From assembly GCA_009809945.1 (NCBI GenBank), contig WTPW01001138.1, positions 185,649 to 249,648 on the forward strand: a DNA stretch of 64,000 nt, read 5' to 3'. This document shows, piece after piece, positions 1 through 11,104 of this stretch. The notes under the pieces were generated by a model that saw only the letters and a list, made by a program, of their open reading frames with translations, was not told the DNA's origin and did no database searches. Position 1 is the first letter of the stretch. Each line of letters starts with the position of its first letter. The translations under genes were made by a program, and so were the position numbers. This stretch comes from Gigaspora margarita (lineage: Eukaryota > Glomeromycota > Glomeromycetes > Diversisporales > Gigasporaceae).

Positions 1-34
1 TTACTGTAATATACTGTATATAAGTTAATATAAT

Positions 35-178
35 ACGACAGGGTGAAACCTGAGTTTTTTAGGTTACGTTATTGATGCAGATCATCATCTAACTATCCTA
101 AAATAGTACCCTATCCCTAATTAAGTACAGATCTGCATCAAAAACGTAACCTAAAAAAACTCAGATTTCACCCTCCCG
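35..178. mobile_element. Foldback miniature element, 9 bp target duplication
   Basis: Inverted termini of about 50 bp (AGGGTGAAACCTGAG at the left, CTCAGATTTCACCCT at the right) extend inward through an AGGTTACGTT/AACGTAACCT pair and a GATGCAGATC/GATCTGCATC pair around a short loop. TAATATAAT occurs directly on both sides (26-34 and 179-187), as expected for a target duplication of Mutator-like length. No coding capacity. The outermost few bases of the two ends differ, so the limits may be off by 1-3 bases. Confidence 0.7.
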
Positions 179-942
179 TAATATAATGTTGCATGTGTAA
201 AACCTGCTCAAATTTTATCATTTTTGTAAATTTTAATTAAACTACAGTATATCTATAGGGGCTTTCATGGAAAATAGCGTAATGAATGAGTAAGGTTTAT
301 AAAAAAGTTTCAGATTTGGTTAGCTCAGGCAACTTAGATTTTTTTGGTTGTATTATGAAAATTTTAATTATACAGTATAAGGGATTTATTTACTTTTTTG
401 ATGCAGCATTTTGATTGACTTGATATTCTGCATTAATCAATTGGCATAAAATTTTGTGGTAATGTTAATATTAGGTATAAACTCTAACCTCTACCTTGCG
501 TATCTTAAGAACTAATTTTGTCTTCTTGTGAACTTTACTAAATAAATATATTATATTTGCATTCCACATTCCCATGTGAACTTCTAAAAGCGGTTAGCAT
601 TCACTGCCTCCTCTGGCACACCTTGTCTCATGGAACATGAAATGCTTTTTCCATCAATTCTATTGTTGCACATATGTACTGTACATTCTATAACATGATA
701 AAAAAATCACAAAAATCAAAAAAATTCTAAAATAAAAGAAAAAAGATCAACAAAAATCATAAAAATTATAAAAAATAAAAAGAAAAAAGCTATAAAAAAG
801 GCACCAAAAATATTGAAAAAAGAATTGTGATATGTAAAAACTATCTAATGCAAATTGGCAGTTTTTTTATGATGGATGTTCATTAACTTGCTTTTAGCAT
901 TTACATACACACTTAGTTCTAGCCAATTTAAGCTTTAATTAA
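179..942. other. Intergenic, no gene recognised
   Basis: AT-rich sequence with an A-rich stretch at about 705-830 (runs of AAAAAATC-like words). I see no open frame with coding character, no tRNA and no clear repeat. It lies downstream of the 3' end of the minus-strand gene that starts at 1708. Confidence 0.5.
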
Positions 943-1708
943 TTAATCAATGGACCACACCTGATTTTCAGCTTTTTCATTATTACAAATGTTTGACTCA
1001 ATTTCAATCCATCTATTGTCGAACATCCCATTTGGAAAATATTCTTTAATTTTACATTCAACGCCTGTAATTTTTAGAGTATATTCTCTCCACCAAGTAT
1101 TTGCAGTTCTTCCAACAAAATGTAATTGAAAAGAGGGCAGCTTGTCAAGATATCTACATAAATTCATAAATATCATTAAATATTAAAAATTATAAATTTG
1201 GAATATTCTAATATAGCCAATAAAACAATAACTTACCTAAATAATTGGCCAATCCCTACACCTTTGTTCATAATCAAATCTACAACAAAACTATCATAAA
1301 TTATGACCTCACTTATAGCATTACAAACTATTTTACCCTCACATATGAGATTGACTTCACGATCAAATTTTTGTAAAATTGGATTACTATGTGCAGAAGA
1401 TTTCTGATGACAAATAGGAACACTAACATTCTTGATAATTTGTACTATTACAGATTTGTTAAACCATGAACTATTTAACAAATTATTTATAATTAGATAA
1501 AATTTTCATATCTTGAAAACACTTAAATTTTATATTAACAAACCTTAAAATCCTTTGTAAATTACCATTAGCAGTTAAACAAATCCTCTCTAAGCCATTA
1601 AATTCATTTGGTAATGATATATTAGTCTCTCTTAAAGACATTACATCTCCAAAGTTATTTGGAATTGGGCCTAATGGATCTTCTTCAACATTTTTATTTT
1701 TCTCGTTG
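943..1708 (-). CDS. Chorismate-lyase-like (DUF98-type) protein, three exons, 5' end unresolved
   Basis: Three minus-strand exons join in frame: 1708-1544, 1470-1237 and 1153-943, with introns of 73 and 83 bp (donors AG|GTTTGT and AG|GTAAGT, acceptors AATAG and TGTAG). The joined product, about 200 residues so far, contains GLERICLTANGNLQRIL, then FDREVNLICEGK, then GVGIGQLFRYL. This order (substrate-pocket start, RE-V-L strand, IGQLF) is that of the chorismate pyruvate-lyase/DUF98 fold, which in bacteria releases 4-hydroxybenzoate from chorismate. Fungal members of unknown substrate exist, so enzymatic activity is inference. The stop codon is at 943-945. The first listed exon begins after a good acceptor (TTCTTATAG, 1709-1717), so at least one more upstream exon is needed. 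A donor at about 1778 would give a 70 bp intron, but the short upstream exon it implies contains a stop in the required phase. The start codon is therefore not known. Confidence 0.6.
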
Positions 1709-2690
1709 CTATAAGAAGAATATACTTTTAGATAGCATATTCATGTTTTAAATTGGCTAAAACAAATTTTATACTTACTTTCTAGTTTATGACTGCAAAC
1801 AAATTTTATATTCACCATTAAATTAAACATGTATATATTAATATATATAATTCATAATATATTTTAATGAAAATCGTACTTGCAGTTTATAATTTGATAT
1901 AAAAAATGACGATGGTACATAAAAATAAATAGATCTTATTATCAGAATTTTATACTTACTCCCTAATTAATATGTGCAAATGATTAAAAAATTAGTAGCA
2001 TAAACAATTTAGAGTTATTATTATTGATAAATCTTCAATAAACAATGAGCATATACTTACGAACTATTAATTTAACATTACCACATGAAAAAATTATTAT
2101 ATAATGATGGAAGTCATAATTCAATAATTTATAAATCACTTTCAGTTAATTATTAGCTCACTTTAACTTGCAAACCTCAAAAATAGTTTCATAATTCACT
2201 ATTTTCCGCAAATAAAGTAATAACATGAAGAGCTTATTCCATTTCACATCGAAAATATATAAAGTTTATGAATTAAGACTTCCAGCACTATCTACAATTT
2301 ATATCAATCCTTTGATCTTTAATACGAAAATGAACAGAGCTCATTAACTTACTTGCTATTCATTTCGTTGATATAAAATAATCTAAATATATCCAAGAAG
2401 TTTTTAGAATTTAAGAAATTAAAAAGACTATGAATAGTTAATAAATATAAAAACATTAACTATAACAAAAATCAAAAAGGATTTAAATTGAAAATAATAT
2501 TCTGAGTATTTGAAGTTTAAGGACAAAGTTATGGAAGGTGAAAAATTTTACATCAATATAAATGATTTAATTATACCTAATTAGATGTTTTGAATCTTCA
2601 ATCGTGAAATTGAATAGTCTTTTATAAGAGTAATAGAACTATTTAAAGTCTAGCCTAAAAATTTCTATCTTTTTTTTTTTTAACGCATTT
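1709..2690 (-). other. Presumed 5' region of the chorismate-lyase-like gene; repeated donor-like sites
   Basis: No long frame is present. On the minus strand the donor-like word GTAAGTATA or GTAAGTTAA recurs at about 1778, 1959, 2061 and 2351, each near similar AT-rich sequence. An ATG AAT AGC stands just before the 2351 donor. These could be microexons, alternative first exons, or fortuitous copies of a small duplicated segment. Otherwise nothing is seen. Confidence 0.3.
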
Positions 2691-2707
2691 TCATGTGATA
2701 GTTATAC

Positions 2708-3042
2708 GGATTTACTTATTTGTGCCGGTAATACAACCCAAAAAAGGAAATTTAATTTTGTAAATAAACAAAGTGTGTAAAAACGCAAAGTTAGGGTTAG
2801 GGGGTTAGCTTTAGGAGTTATGGCTATAGGTAGTTGTCCATTATATGTAACATTTCGTCTCCGATATTTTTAATTAGTGCAAAAAGGTCGATTTGAACAC
2901 TAGTTTTGGCGTATTTTCGCTTTTTTCTTCTTCTGCACGTGTTCGGAATCCATGTCGGGCTGATCCGGAACGATCAAAATTCGAACTCACTGATTGGTAG
3001 TTGCCTTTTTAGGAGTTTGTATTACCGGCACAAAGTAAAGCC
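2708..3042. mobile_element. MULE-type miniature element with 10 bp target duplication
   Basis: The left end GGATTTACTTATTTGTGCCG and the right end (reverse complement) GGCTTTACTTTGTGCCGG form terminal inverted repeats that continue through CCGGTAATACAA. ATAGTTATAC flanks the element exactly on both sides (2698-2707 and 3043-3052). A 10 bp duplication is typical of Mutator-like elements. The interior carries a telomere-like stretch (AGTTAGGGTTAGGGGGTTAG, about 2789-2808) and no gene. The target duplication is exact, so the limits are well fixed. Confidence 0.85.
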
Positions 3043-3734
3043 ATAGTTATACCAGGAACGTGGTACGAAGTACGAAATGTATGGTTAACAGTCAACTTGC
3101 TGTGTGCGTATTCAAATTGTTCATTTGATGCGTATTGACATCACGTATATACTGGGGTTTGTTTAATGTCATATGAAAGCGTTTTTTGTGTAATTCATTT
3201 TGATAAACTTGTGGTTGTGCGCATCTTCTAAATTCTGACACGAGTGTCTATACCTGTTATGCCTTGCTACCTACATGGATAGTCATGCATACTGAGCAGA
3301 TCTAATGCTAAATTAGATAAAGAGCATATTAATATTTGATTTGCTTAAATTTGTTTAATATGAAATCGATTTTTGTGGATTTCATTTTGATAGACTTGTG
3401 TCTGTGCTCGTGACGAAGCGATCAGTATTGCAGATCAGTTGACTTTATTGATCACCTTTAATTTTTGTCATTTATGGTTAGTCCAGTCTTTGGTCGAGGC
3501 TTTTTATTGTTTTTTATTGGGATGACATATGATTTTAGCGGGTATGAAAATTGGTAAATAGGATATATTGAAGTAGTGCTAGGCGGCTGTGGGCATGCGG
3601 ACGTTAAGGAATGAATTATCTTTTGTTTCGTTATCGCACGCCTTGGTAAAGACTAGCTCTATCTCCCTATCTCCATTTTAAGTAGTCCTGCAAGTATAAA
3701 TAGTGTCAGTTTGGTTGGGCGATATATTAAATGG
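3043..3734. other. Intergenic, no gene recognised
   Basis: Less AT-rich than its surroundings, with no convincing open frame, splice-linked exons or repeat structure that I can identify. Confidence 0.4.
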
Positions 3735-3740
3735 TTAAGG

Positions 3741-3930
3741 ATCCACGACAACAGTGGTAGTACAATGCAAGAACCATTAATAGCAATTTTGAGCTCCGCG
3801 GCTGCAGTGGCAATGCAAGGACCCTTACGAGTGGATAGTTAGGCTCCGTGGCTGCAGTGGTAATGCAAGGAACTTATTAGTGGATAGTTAGGTTCCGTGG
3901 TTGCAGTAGCAGTGCAAGGACCTGAAATAG
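3741..3930. repeat. Minisatellite, about 50 bp unit, three to four copies
   Basis: The word CTCCGTGGCTGCAGTGG followed by AATGCAAGG and AGTGGATAGTTAGG repeats with a spacing of about 50 bases (phases near 3743, 3793, 3843 and 3892). Copies differ by point changes. The unit is unusually GC-rich for this window. Confidence 0.8.
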
Positions 3931-4271
3931 ATCCTGAAGGATGACGCTCCGATTCTTTTTAACTATATGGATATGTTAGCTATCTTTCTTATGTTTGGGT
4001 TTTTATGTAGTAGGCGGGCTTTTTTAGGACCTTGGAGTTTAGGGAATTTGGGGACCAAGAGGTGAGTAGTTTATGTGTTTGACAAATTAGGGTACGAGTT
4101 CAAATAACTAGTCCTAGCCTAGAAACTTTGTCGTAGGCATTGAACTTTGAGGATATAACGCCAGAGCTTGCTTGGATAGCGAGCCTTTTCCCATATGTTT
4201 TTCATAATATATTTTTTTATCATATAGCAATAAAGTTATCTCTACTGCAATATAGCAGTTTACGACTCATA

Positions 4272-4781
4272 CAGGGGAGTCCCCAAAATTCCGGGTCGGG
4301 ATGCGTCAGAGTGCATCGGAATCATGGTCGGCTTGATCGGAATTGCCCCAAGATCATAAAAAATTTTACTAATAAATCATATCCATTCATTAAGTAAAAA
4401 AAGCCCAGCTGATAATTTTGCTATAGAACCTGCTAACAAGTAGGGCTAAACGCCGACCTAGATCCGACGCATCCGACCCGGAAATTTGGGGACAACCCTG
4501 TAAAAATCGCAGATTACAGATGAATTAGAAAAACTGAATTTTACAGGTTGGGTCTGAAAATTCCGGGTTGGATGCGTCAGATCTAGGTCGGGTTTAGCCC
4601 AAGTTGTTAGAAGATTCTATAGCAAAATTATCAGCTGGGCATTTTTTACTTAATGAATGGATATGATTTATTAGTAAAATTTTTTATGATCTTGGGGGCA
4701 AAATTGATCAATTCCGATCCAGCCTACCATGATTCCGATGTACTCCGAAGTATTCCGACCGGAATTTTGGGGATGCCCCTG
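4272..4781. mobile_element. Head-to-head pair of CAGGG-ended miniature elements
   Basis: Two about 230 bp units (4272-4500 and 4544-4781) are inverted copies of each other around a 43 bp spacer. Each unit itself has imperfect inverted ends (CAGGGGAGTCCCCAAAATTC and TTTGGGGACAACCCTG), so each is a small element and the pair forms a long hairpin. Both outer flanks read as complementary ACTCATA/TATGAGT. A diverged single copy lies at 53,248-53,484. No coding capacity; a hAT-like origin is suggested only by the CAGGG ends. Confidence 0.75.
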
Positions 4782-4867
4782 TATGAGTTAGAAAAACTAA
4801 TGCATGATTACATAACAAAATCGTAATCAATATCCCGCCTCGTGGCTTCGTTCACAAGCAGATCATA

Positions 4868-4975
4868 ATAGTATAGTTTTTCGATAATATATTTTCGGCC
4901 GATATCTTATCGTGGTATGTTTTTGTACCGGACGAAAATTATATTATCGAAACTATACTTTTATTACTGTATTAC
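4868..4975. mobile_element. Small foldback element
   Basis: AGTATAGTTTTTCGATAATA is matched in inverted orientation by TATTATCGAAACTATACTTT about 60 bases later, around TTTTCGG/CGAAAA inner pairs. A diverged relative lies at about 53,020-53,150, again next to a CAGGG-ended element. Confidence 0.6.
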
Positions 4976-5089
4976 CGAAAAATAATTTGCTGACGATCAT
5001 CACAAAATTCATCACGTGTCCCACTAATTTTCAAATCAGCTGCGCAACTTTATAATAAATTTTAAAAGCATCAATATTATATTTATGAG

Positions 5090-5215
5090 TTTGATTATAA
5101 GTTTTGGTTTCGGATTATAGTTTCGGGTTTCGGAGTTTCAATTTTTTTTAAAAAATCCGAAACTAGTTTCGGATTAGAACCTTTCCGAAACTAATTTCGG
5201 GTAGGTTTCGTTTCG
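5090..5215. repeat. GTTTCGG-rich degenerate repeat
   Basis: Irregular repetition of GTTTCGG, TTTCGGATTA and the complementary TCCGAAACTA. Function unknown. It is rich in CpG for this window. Confidence 0.5.
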
Positions 5216-5775
5216 ACGCCATCTTTGACCCATATTCGATTCAATTTGGCCATGCATCATATATAGTATGCACGAACGTCAACATCATACATATTTATAT
5301 ATGCATTGCCCAACTACCTTATTTGGTAATGTTGCCGACTGTACTAATTAAATTGGATTCTAATTAAATTGGATTTAGGTCGTGTAGCATTAGAAGTAGA
5401 TAGTATAAATTTAAATTGCGAATATCTTCTTTCTCAAAACACGTATAAATACCCTTTGAATTTGCCTATAATAAAGATCTTTAGTCGCCCTTATTCTTTT
5501 AAAATATGATATAATTAAATTTTCGTTGAATTATTTTGCACTTAAATATTTTTTATTTTTCATCTTCGCTAATACTCTAACTTATCCGTCTAATACTTCG
5601 GAATCTCACTGTTATAAATTAATTCAGTCTCTGTTTTTTATTTAAATAAGCTTCCCTTGCCATATTATCACCTGAGTTCGTGACATAGACATATATACAT
5701 AAACAATTTTCTCGTATTATTTTCTTCTTTTTGGTTGTAATTCACTCTTTTGAACCAAATAGTAACAATATCAAA

Positions 5776-6594
5776 ATGCCAAATTACAATAACTTAATTA
5801 TAAATCAGCAAGAAAAAATCGGCAGCTCATTAGATATTTCTCAATTGATCAACAATAATACACAATTGTATCTAGAAGATAAAAAGTTTCAAGATTTATC
5901 ACAGAATTCTGTTAATGAAATCATTAAAGAAATGTGTAATCTATATAATGAAAAAACATTGGAATGCAAAAAATATGGTGAAATTTTTGACATATTAGAA
6001 AAACTTTTCATAAAGAAGAAGCAAAATCCAGTTAATATTATCAATTTTTGCCTAAATGATAAAATCAATCCTATGGTTCAAAATATTCTTGCAAGTTGTT
6101 ATCGTTTTGGTAAATGGGTTGAAAAAGATGAGCATAAGGCATTTATTTATTATCAAAAATCTGCAGAAATGGGAAGCTCCCTTGGATTTTTTAAAATTGG
6201 GAGCTGTTATTTTTACGGAATTGGAGTTGAAAAAGATGAACATAAGGCATTTATCTATGCTCGAAAATCAGCAGAGATGGGTGACGCTAATGGAAAAGCT
6301 TGTATTGGACATGGTTATCGTTATGGAATTGGTATTGAAAAGGATGAACATAAGGCCTTCATTTATTATAAAAAAGCTGCAGAGATGGGAAATGCTAATG
6401 GAGTAAAACATGTTGGAGATTGTTATCATTATGGAATTGGAGTTCAAATGGATGAAAATAAAGCATTCATTTATTATCGAAAATCAGCAGAGATGGGATT
6501 CGTCGAAGGAATGTCAAGTGTGGCGGAATGTTACCGAAATGGAATTGGAGTAATAAGAGATCTTGATAAAGCAAAGTATTGGTATCAAAGGTAA
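5776..6594 (+). CDS. Sel1-like repeat protein, 272 aa
   Basis: Single open frame; the first ATG is at 5776 (an earlier in-frame TTG at 5731 is not a likely start). The first 95 residues are polar and probably helical. From about residue 100, five tandem Sel1-like repeats of 36 residues follow, each with the pattern A-x-CY-x-G-x-G-(V/I)-x-KDE-x-KA-F-(I/Y)-YY-x-K-S/AAEMG. The last ends DKAKYWYQR just before the stop. Sel1 repeats form alpha-alpha solenoids that scaffold protein complexes. In Glomeromycotina they are hugely expanded and often occur next to or fused to TKL kinases, like the kinase 0.4 kb downstream on the same strand. There is no kinase domain in this frame. The final codons CAAAG|GTAAAA resemble a donor site, so a spliced extension is possible but not shown. 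The repeat call is firm; the partner is unknown. Confidence 0.85.
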   Translation: MPNYNNLIINQQEKIGSSLDISQLINNNTQLYLEDKKFQDLSQNSVNEIIKEMCNLYNEKTLECKKYGEIFDILEKLFIKKKQNPVNIINFCLNDKINPMVQNILASCYRFGKWVEKDEHKAFIYYQKSAEMGSSLGFFKIGSCYFYGIGVEKDEHKAFIYARKSAEMGDANGKACIGHGYRYGIGIEKDEHKAFIYYKKAAEMGNANGVKHVGDCYHYGIGVQMDENKAFIYYRKSAEMGFVEGMSSVAECYRNGIGVIRDLDKAKYWYQR

Positions 6595-6623
6595 AATTTA
6601 AATTGATATTAAATTCGAGCAAG

Positions 6624-6821
6624 AGTATTGTAATTCGTAAGATCAGGTGTAATTGAGATCAAAAAACTTATTAATTTAAGGTCAGGGTTAGAATAAAAAG
6701 GAGATAAAAATTTTTAAAAAAGTGATTTCATAAGTGAAATTTCGAATTAAGAAAATCATTACACCTGATCTTGGCATTCGAACGGTGGATCATATCTTAC
6801 GAAGTTACAAATTACAATACT
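6624..6821. mobile_element. Foldback miniature element between Sel1 gene and kinase
   Basis: The outer inverted pair AGTATTGTAATTCGTAAGAT and ATCTTACGAAGTTACAAATT (then ACAATACT) encloses a second pair AAGATCAGGTGTAAT and ATTACACCTGATCTT. The AGATCAGGTGTAA word recurs at about 31,970 and in other small elements of this window. No gene. A target duplication was not found. Confidence 0.55.
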
Positions 6822-7015
6822 TCAATAATATTCATTATATATGTATTATATATTTATACATTTAAATCAACGATTACTGGAACAGGGAAAAAAATTTAAC
6901 TTTAGGTATTATTTATCAAATTTAAATGATTTTAAGCTATCTGATATTGTTATTAGTATATTTATAATCTAAATTGATTAAATTTTATAATAATATTAGT
7001 TAAAAATGAATGGAT

Positions 7016-8226
7016 ACATAACTTAGAAATTGAAGATGATTTGAAAAAACTATTTATCGAAAGTAAACATCAGTTATCTTGGATTCCTTTGATGAATTTA
7101 AATATAACGAAGTGATCGGTATAGGTGGCTTTGCAACAGTATACCGCGCTGAATGGTTTTGTAAAAACCTATCTTTAAAAAGATCAGTTGCACTTAAATT
7201 ATTTCATAAATCAAATAATTATCGTAAAGAATTTATAAGAGAGGTAATCTTTATTAATTTTTTTATTTATCATATTATTCATGATTTATCATTAAAATTA
7301 ACAATAAATCTACATTTCCTTTAATAACAAGCTAAAAGCATATTGTGATATTGGACTTAAAGATCCAACATTTTTAAGATGTTTCGGTGTATCAAAATTT
7401 AAAGATTCTAAAGATTATTGTCTTGTTATGGATTATGCTTTAGAAGGTTGTTTGCGAAAAAATCTACATATCATAGCACTAGTGGATTGGAAAGATAAAT
7501 TAAATCTGTTACAATGTATTGCATATGATCTTCTGATAATTCATTCTCAAGATCTTATTCATCGTGATTTACATAGTGGAAATATACTATTAAATAGTTT
7601 AAAAAGTGCATACATCGCAGATTTAGGGCTTTCGATAGCAGCTAATATTGCTTCAAAATCAAATTCGGATGGAATTTATGGAATTTTACCATATATTGCA
7701 CCTGAAGTCTTGAACAAACATCTATATACTAAAGAATCTGATATTTATTCATTCGGTATAATCATGTGGGAAGTTTTGTATGGTAAACCTGTTCCTTTTG
7801 AGCCAAAATCAGAATTACAATTCCAATTACAAGTTTGTAATGGTTTACGACCACATATTTATAAAAATACAGCAGCATGCTATGCAGATTTAATGAAGAA
7901 ATGTTGGAACATGGATCCAAAAAAACGACCAACAGCAAAAAAAATTTATGATATTTTTATAGAATGGCAGAATAATGAAATTATTTTAGCAGAATTATCT
8001 GAATCTGATAAAAAACTTCAAAATATGAAAAATGAAAATATACAAATAGATAATGAATCAGATTATAGAAGTAGATTTATTTCATTTTACGGTAGTTATA
8101 AATATCAAGGTAATTATAATTTTTGTTCATTTAATAATTAATTATGTTATTCTATATACTATGCATTACTTGATTATCTTTTTTATAGGTAGTAAATTAT
8201 GTGAATTAGAAATACCAAATATTTGA
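7016..8226 (+). pseudogene. TKL-type protein kinase gene, three exons, one frameshift
   Basis: Coding blocks lie at about 7016-7243, 7332-8109 and 8189-8226. The introns are 88 bp (GAG|GTAATC to AACAAG, phase 0) and 79 bp (AAG|GTAATT to TTTATAG); both splices keep the frame. The kinase domain has a glycine loop GIGGFATVY, the lysine in VALKLF, HRDLHSGN as catalytic loop, ADLGL in place of DFG (usual in this fungal expansion), IAPEVL, and the C-lobe end KKRPTAKKI. The last exon adds a short tail ending at TGA 8224-8226. Upstream, the run ending LSWIP is in a different phase from the FDEFKY that follows. One T seems to be missing in CCTTT near 7087-7092, so as written the N-terminal region is out of frame; a sequencing error is equally possible. 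The ATP-binding and catalytic residues are intact. The protein probably phosphorylates Ser/Thr in a signalling role; substrates are unknown. The start codon was not identified. Confidence 0.8.
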
Positions 8227-8974
8227 ATTAATAAAAGCAATTATCCCAATGTTGAACAAAAAATATGTCAGATCTCATTGATTTCCGAAGCAGAGCGGTG
8301 GATTTTAAGCCAAGTCAATGGGTAAGAAAATTTGGGTTCCAACTTCCGTCACAAGTGTGTACAGATTTTTTTAAGTCCAATCCGATAATGATCAAATAAT
8401 GTCATTGCTTTTTTTAGATATACAGTGAAGCAGTATATATACATTGACGTATTAAAATCCAACCTTTATAGCAGTTTCGATCCAATTGAGCCTATTCGAT
8501 ATTAATTTTTCACAATAACTTAAGATTATATGATCTTTAAATAATAACAGCAATAATAAAAAAACATTGGCAGTATTGGTTTCTTTAAAAGATATTAAAA
8601 TTTCTCTATTATTGTAAAAGCAGGTAAAAGCAGATTTAGCTTTTGTTAATGCAGTAAATATAATGTAATAAGTTCTAATAAAGCAAATTTGCGTAATATA
8701 AAAGAAATTAAATTCGCATAAGTACTTATAATAATAAAAGTATAGTTCATGTGATTAATAAGAAAAAACATTGATTAAATGCGCGTTGGTTTATTTTCGA
8801 ATGTATAATATCTAAAAAAGAAAGAAGATAAAAAAGGTTAATATATTAATATGTTGAGTGTAAATAAAAATTCAATTTTTTAATTTGTTCTAATGCATAA
8901 GATAAAAAATAGAGCACGTGTGGAATATTACGTGATTGAAAACGAAAAACAATTGTTACTGCAACTGCTTAAGA
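8227..8974. other. Intergenic, no gene recognised
   Basis: AT-rich spacer downstream of the kinase. I see no open frame or repeat worth calling. Confidence 0.4.
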
Positions 8975-8983
8975 GCGGAAATG

Positions 8984-9182
8984 AACTACCCCAACGGCAC
9001 CCCGAAAATTTTTCAAAACGTGACCACAAGCCAATCACAGTTGAAGTTCAGGTGTAACGTAACACTAACGTAACACTTATATATCTCGATAACAATAAAT
9101 GCTAATATAAACATTACCCAAATATTAATAAACTTTTAAGAATTTATTATCGCAATATTATTCGGGGTGCCGTTGGGTAGTT
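8984..9182. mobile_element. MULE-type miniature element with 9 bp target duplication
   Basis: The left end AACTACCCCAACGGCACCCC and the right end GGGGTGCCGTTGGGTAGTT are near-perfect inverted repeats. GCGGAAATG occurs directly outside each end (8975-8983 and 9183-9191). Length 199 bp, no coding capacity. The exact 9 bp duplication fixes both limits. Confidence 0.85.
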
Positions 9183-9191
9183 GCGGAAATG

Positions 9192-9870
9192 CGTCTTGCA
9201 CGTGATTGTGAGTGAAAAAAGAAAAAAAAGAGAAGCTAAAATTGCTAAAGAACAAGAAATGCGTATTGAATGTGAACACATTCAAAGAAAATGGACATGG
9301 ACTGTTGCTAAATGAGAAGATGGTTGCATGTGATCATAATCGAAAAAAAAAGAAAAATAGCTACTAAAACTGCTGAAAAAACGAGAATTACTCTTGAACA
9401 TAGTAAAAAAAAGAAGTGCGGAAACCATTAAAAAGTGCAATGAGCACATTTGTGAATACTTGAAAAACTATTCTAATCTTCAGAATCTGGTGGTAATTTT
9501 TAGCAATTAAAATTGATTAATTATTTCTGTTTTAAGAATGAGAACTAATTGTTTAAATTTTGTTATTTAATTATGCAAGAGAACAACACAACATTTTAAT
9601 CATGATATAATTGCCTAATTCATATTGCTAACTTGTCTTGAGAACTTATTTTACATAATTAATGACTTTTACATTTTTATAGAGCATATATATAAGTATA
9701 TAATAGTTATATATCATATTTAAAAATTTTCATTGACATATTGGAAATTAATAGCAACTTTGAAAGTTTGTTCACTAATACAAAAAGGCATTCCAGAACC
9801 CAACGGAGCCCGTTTTCCTAGTCATTAATAAATAATAAATAAATAATAATCCTTACTGATAGATTAAAAG
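9192..9870. other. A-rich region, possible decayed coding remnant
   Basis: About 9195-9460 reads as lysine/glutamate-rich fragments broken by stops, with a donor-like CTGGTG|GTAATT near 9490. It could be a dead coiled-coil gene or just purine-rich DNA. The rest shows nothing. Confidence 0.25.
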
Positions 9871-10553
9871 GTTAATATGGTGCTGGAAACCTATACTCAA
9901 CAGTTACACAAAGTATTTTAGTAGTGTTTCAACTGTTTAAATGGCTATAACTTTTTATCTAAGAGGTTTTAAAAAAATCAGACTGGTAAACTTGTAGAGC
10001 TATATCAGCTCTACATGCATGCCAAATATCTTTTCAAAATTTCATCACTATAAAGAGTTGATGTGTTTTGAAAACTGAAAATTTATATGTAAATTTATAA
10101 ATTTACATATAAAATTTCAATTTTCAAAACACATCAACTCTTTATAGTGATGAGGTTTTGAAAAGATATTGGTATACATGTAGAGCTGATGTAGTTCTAC
10201 AAATTTACCAGTCTGATTTTTTTAAAGCCTCTTAGATAAAAAGTTATAGCCATTTAAACAGTTGAAACACTACTAAAATACTTTGTGTAACTGTTGAGTA
10301 GGACCCTGGACATTTCTCATATAGGTCATAACTGGGGTTGGCCAATTTTGACCTAATTTGCTAAAAACAACAAAACTACATTTTGTTAAATAACTTTTGA
10401 TCCAGTAATCAGAATTGAATGAACTTTTTTTTTGCTAGGTACACCTTACTGAGAGCTTTAATTTAAAAAAAGTTCATAAAATGCATAATGTATGTTCTCT
10501 GTACTAGATGTCCAGAGTCCTTGTTGAGTATAGGCTTCCAGCACCATATTAAC
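9871..10553. mobile_element. Foldback element with two nested inverted repeats
   Basis: The outer ends GTTAATATGGTGCTGGAA and TTCCAGCACCATATTAAC are perfect inverted repeats that continue as CCTATACTCAACA/TGTTGAGTATAGG. Inside, an almost perfect hairpin runs from about 9896 to 10,303 (arms near 190 bp, centre near 10,097), followed by an unrelated 220 bp. No gene. I found no flanking target duplication. Confidence 0.75.
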
Positions 10554-11104
10554 TTGTATGCATTTTGTAGTAAAAATATTGTAGTAAAACATTTAGCACT
10601 TGATATATTTTGAATATGCAATTTTTAAAATGAGAACTTATTTAATATTAAAGTATAATTTAAATAGGGGTTTAATTATGTGGTATAATGAAAATGGTAC
10701 AGTATGGGACAGCTAACAATATTCAATTTTTTTTATATAAAATGTCAAATTTACAATTATTTAATCAAATTTGATTGTCTAATTCAATTTTGCTAAGCTT
10801 TTTTACTGAAAACAATTATGCTTAGTTGGCAGTTTACTACTTATAATCATTTGTACTATACTTATGCATATGATTATCAAAATAATTTCTTCTTAAAAGA
10901 ATATTTGTTCCTTATGTTTTATATATATATATTTATACATGTACTTGTACATATATTTAAGGGTAGAGTTAATGTATTAGAGCAAATTAGTATAGATCAT
11001 TGCTAATTATTTTTATATAAAATAAATTAATAAGATGCCATATTGCTTATTATGTTTATATATATATAAGAAAATAAGCTACAATATATAAATATATGTA
11101 TATA
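10554..11104. other. Intergenic, no gene recognised
   Basis: AT-rich with (AT)n patches. The open frame at about 10,818-11,006 has low-complexity hydrophobic content and no recognisable domain, so I do not call it a gene. Confidence 0.35.

Noticed and set aside
2789-2808. TTAGGG-like repeats as a sign of a chromosome end
   Set aside because: Short, imperfect and inside a miniature element; similar patches occur in other elements across the window.
6056-6406. Overlapping plus-strand frame inside the Sel1 gene
   Set aside because: A shadow: the repeat structure of the Sel1 frame creates a parallel periodic frame. The Sel1 frame matches a known family and the shadow does not.
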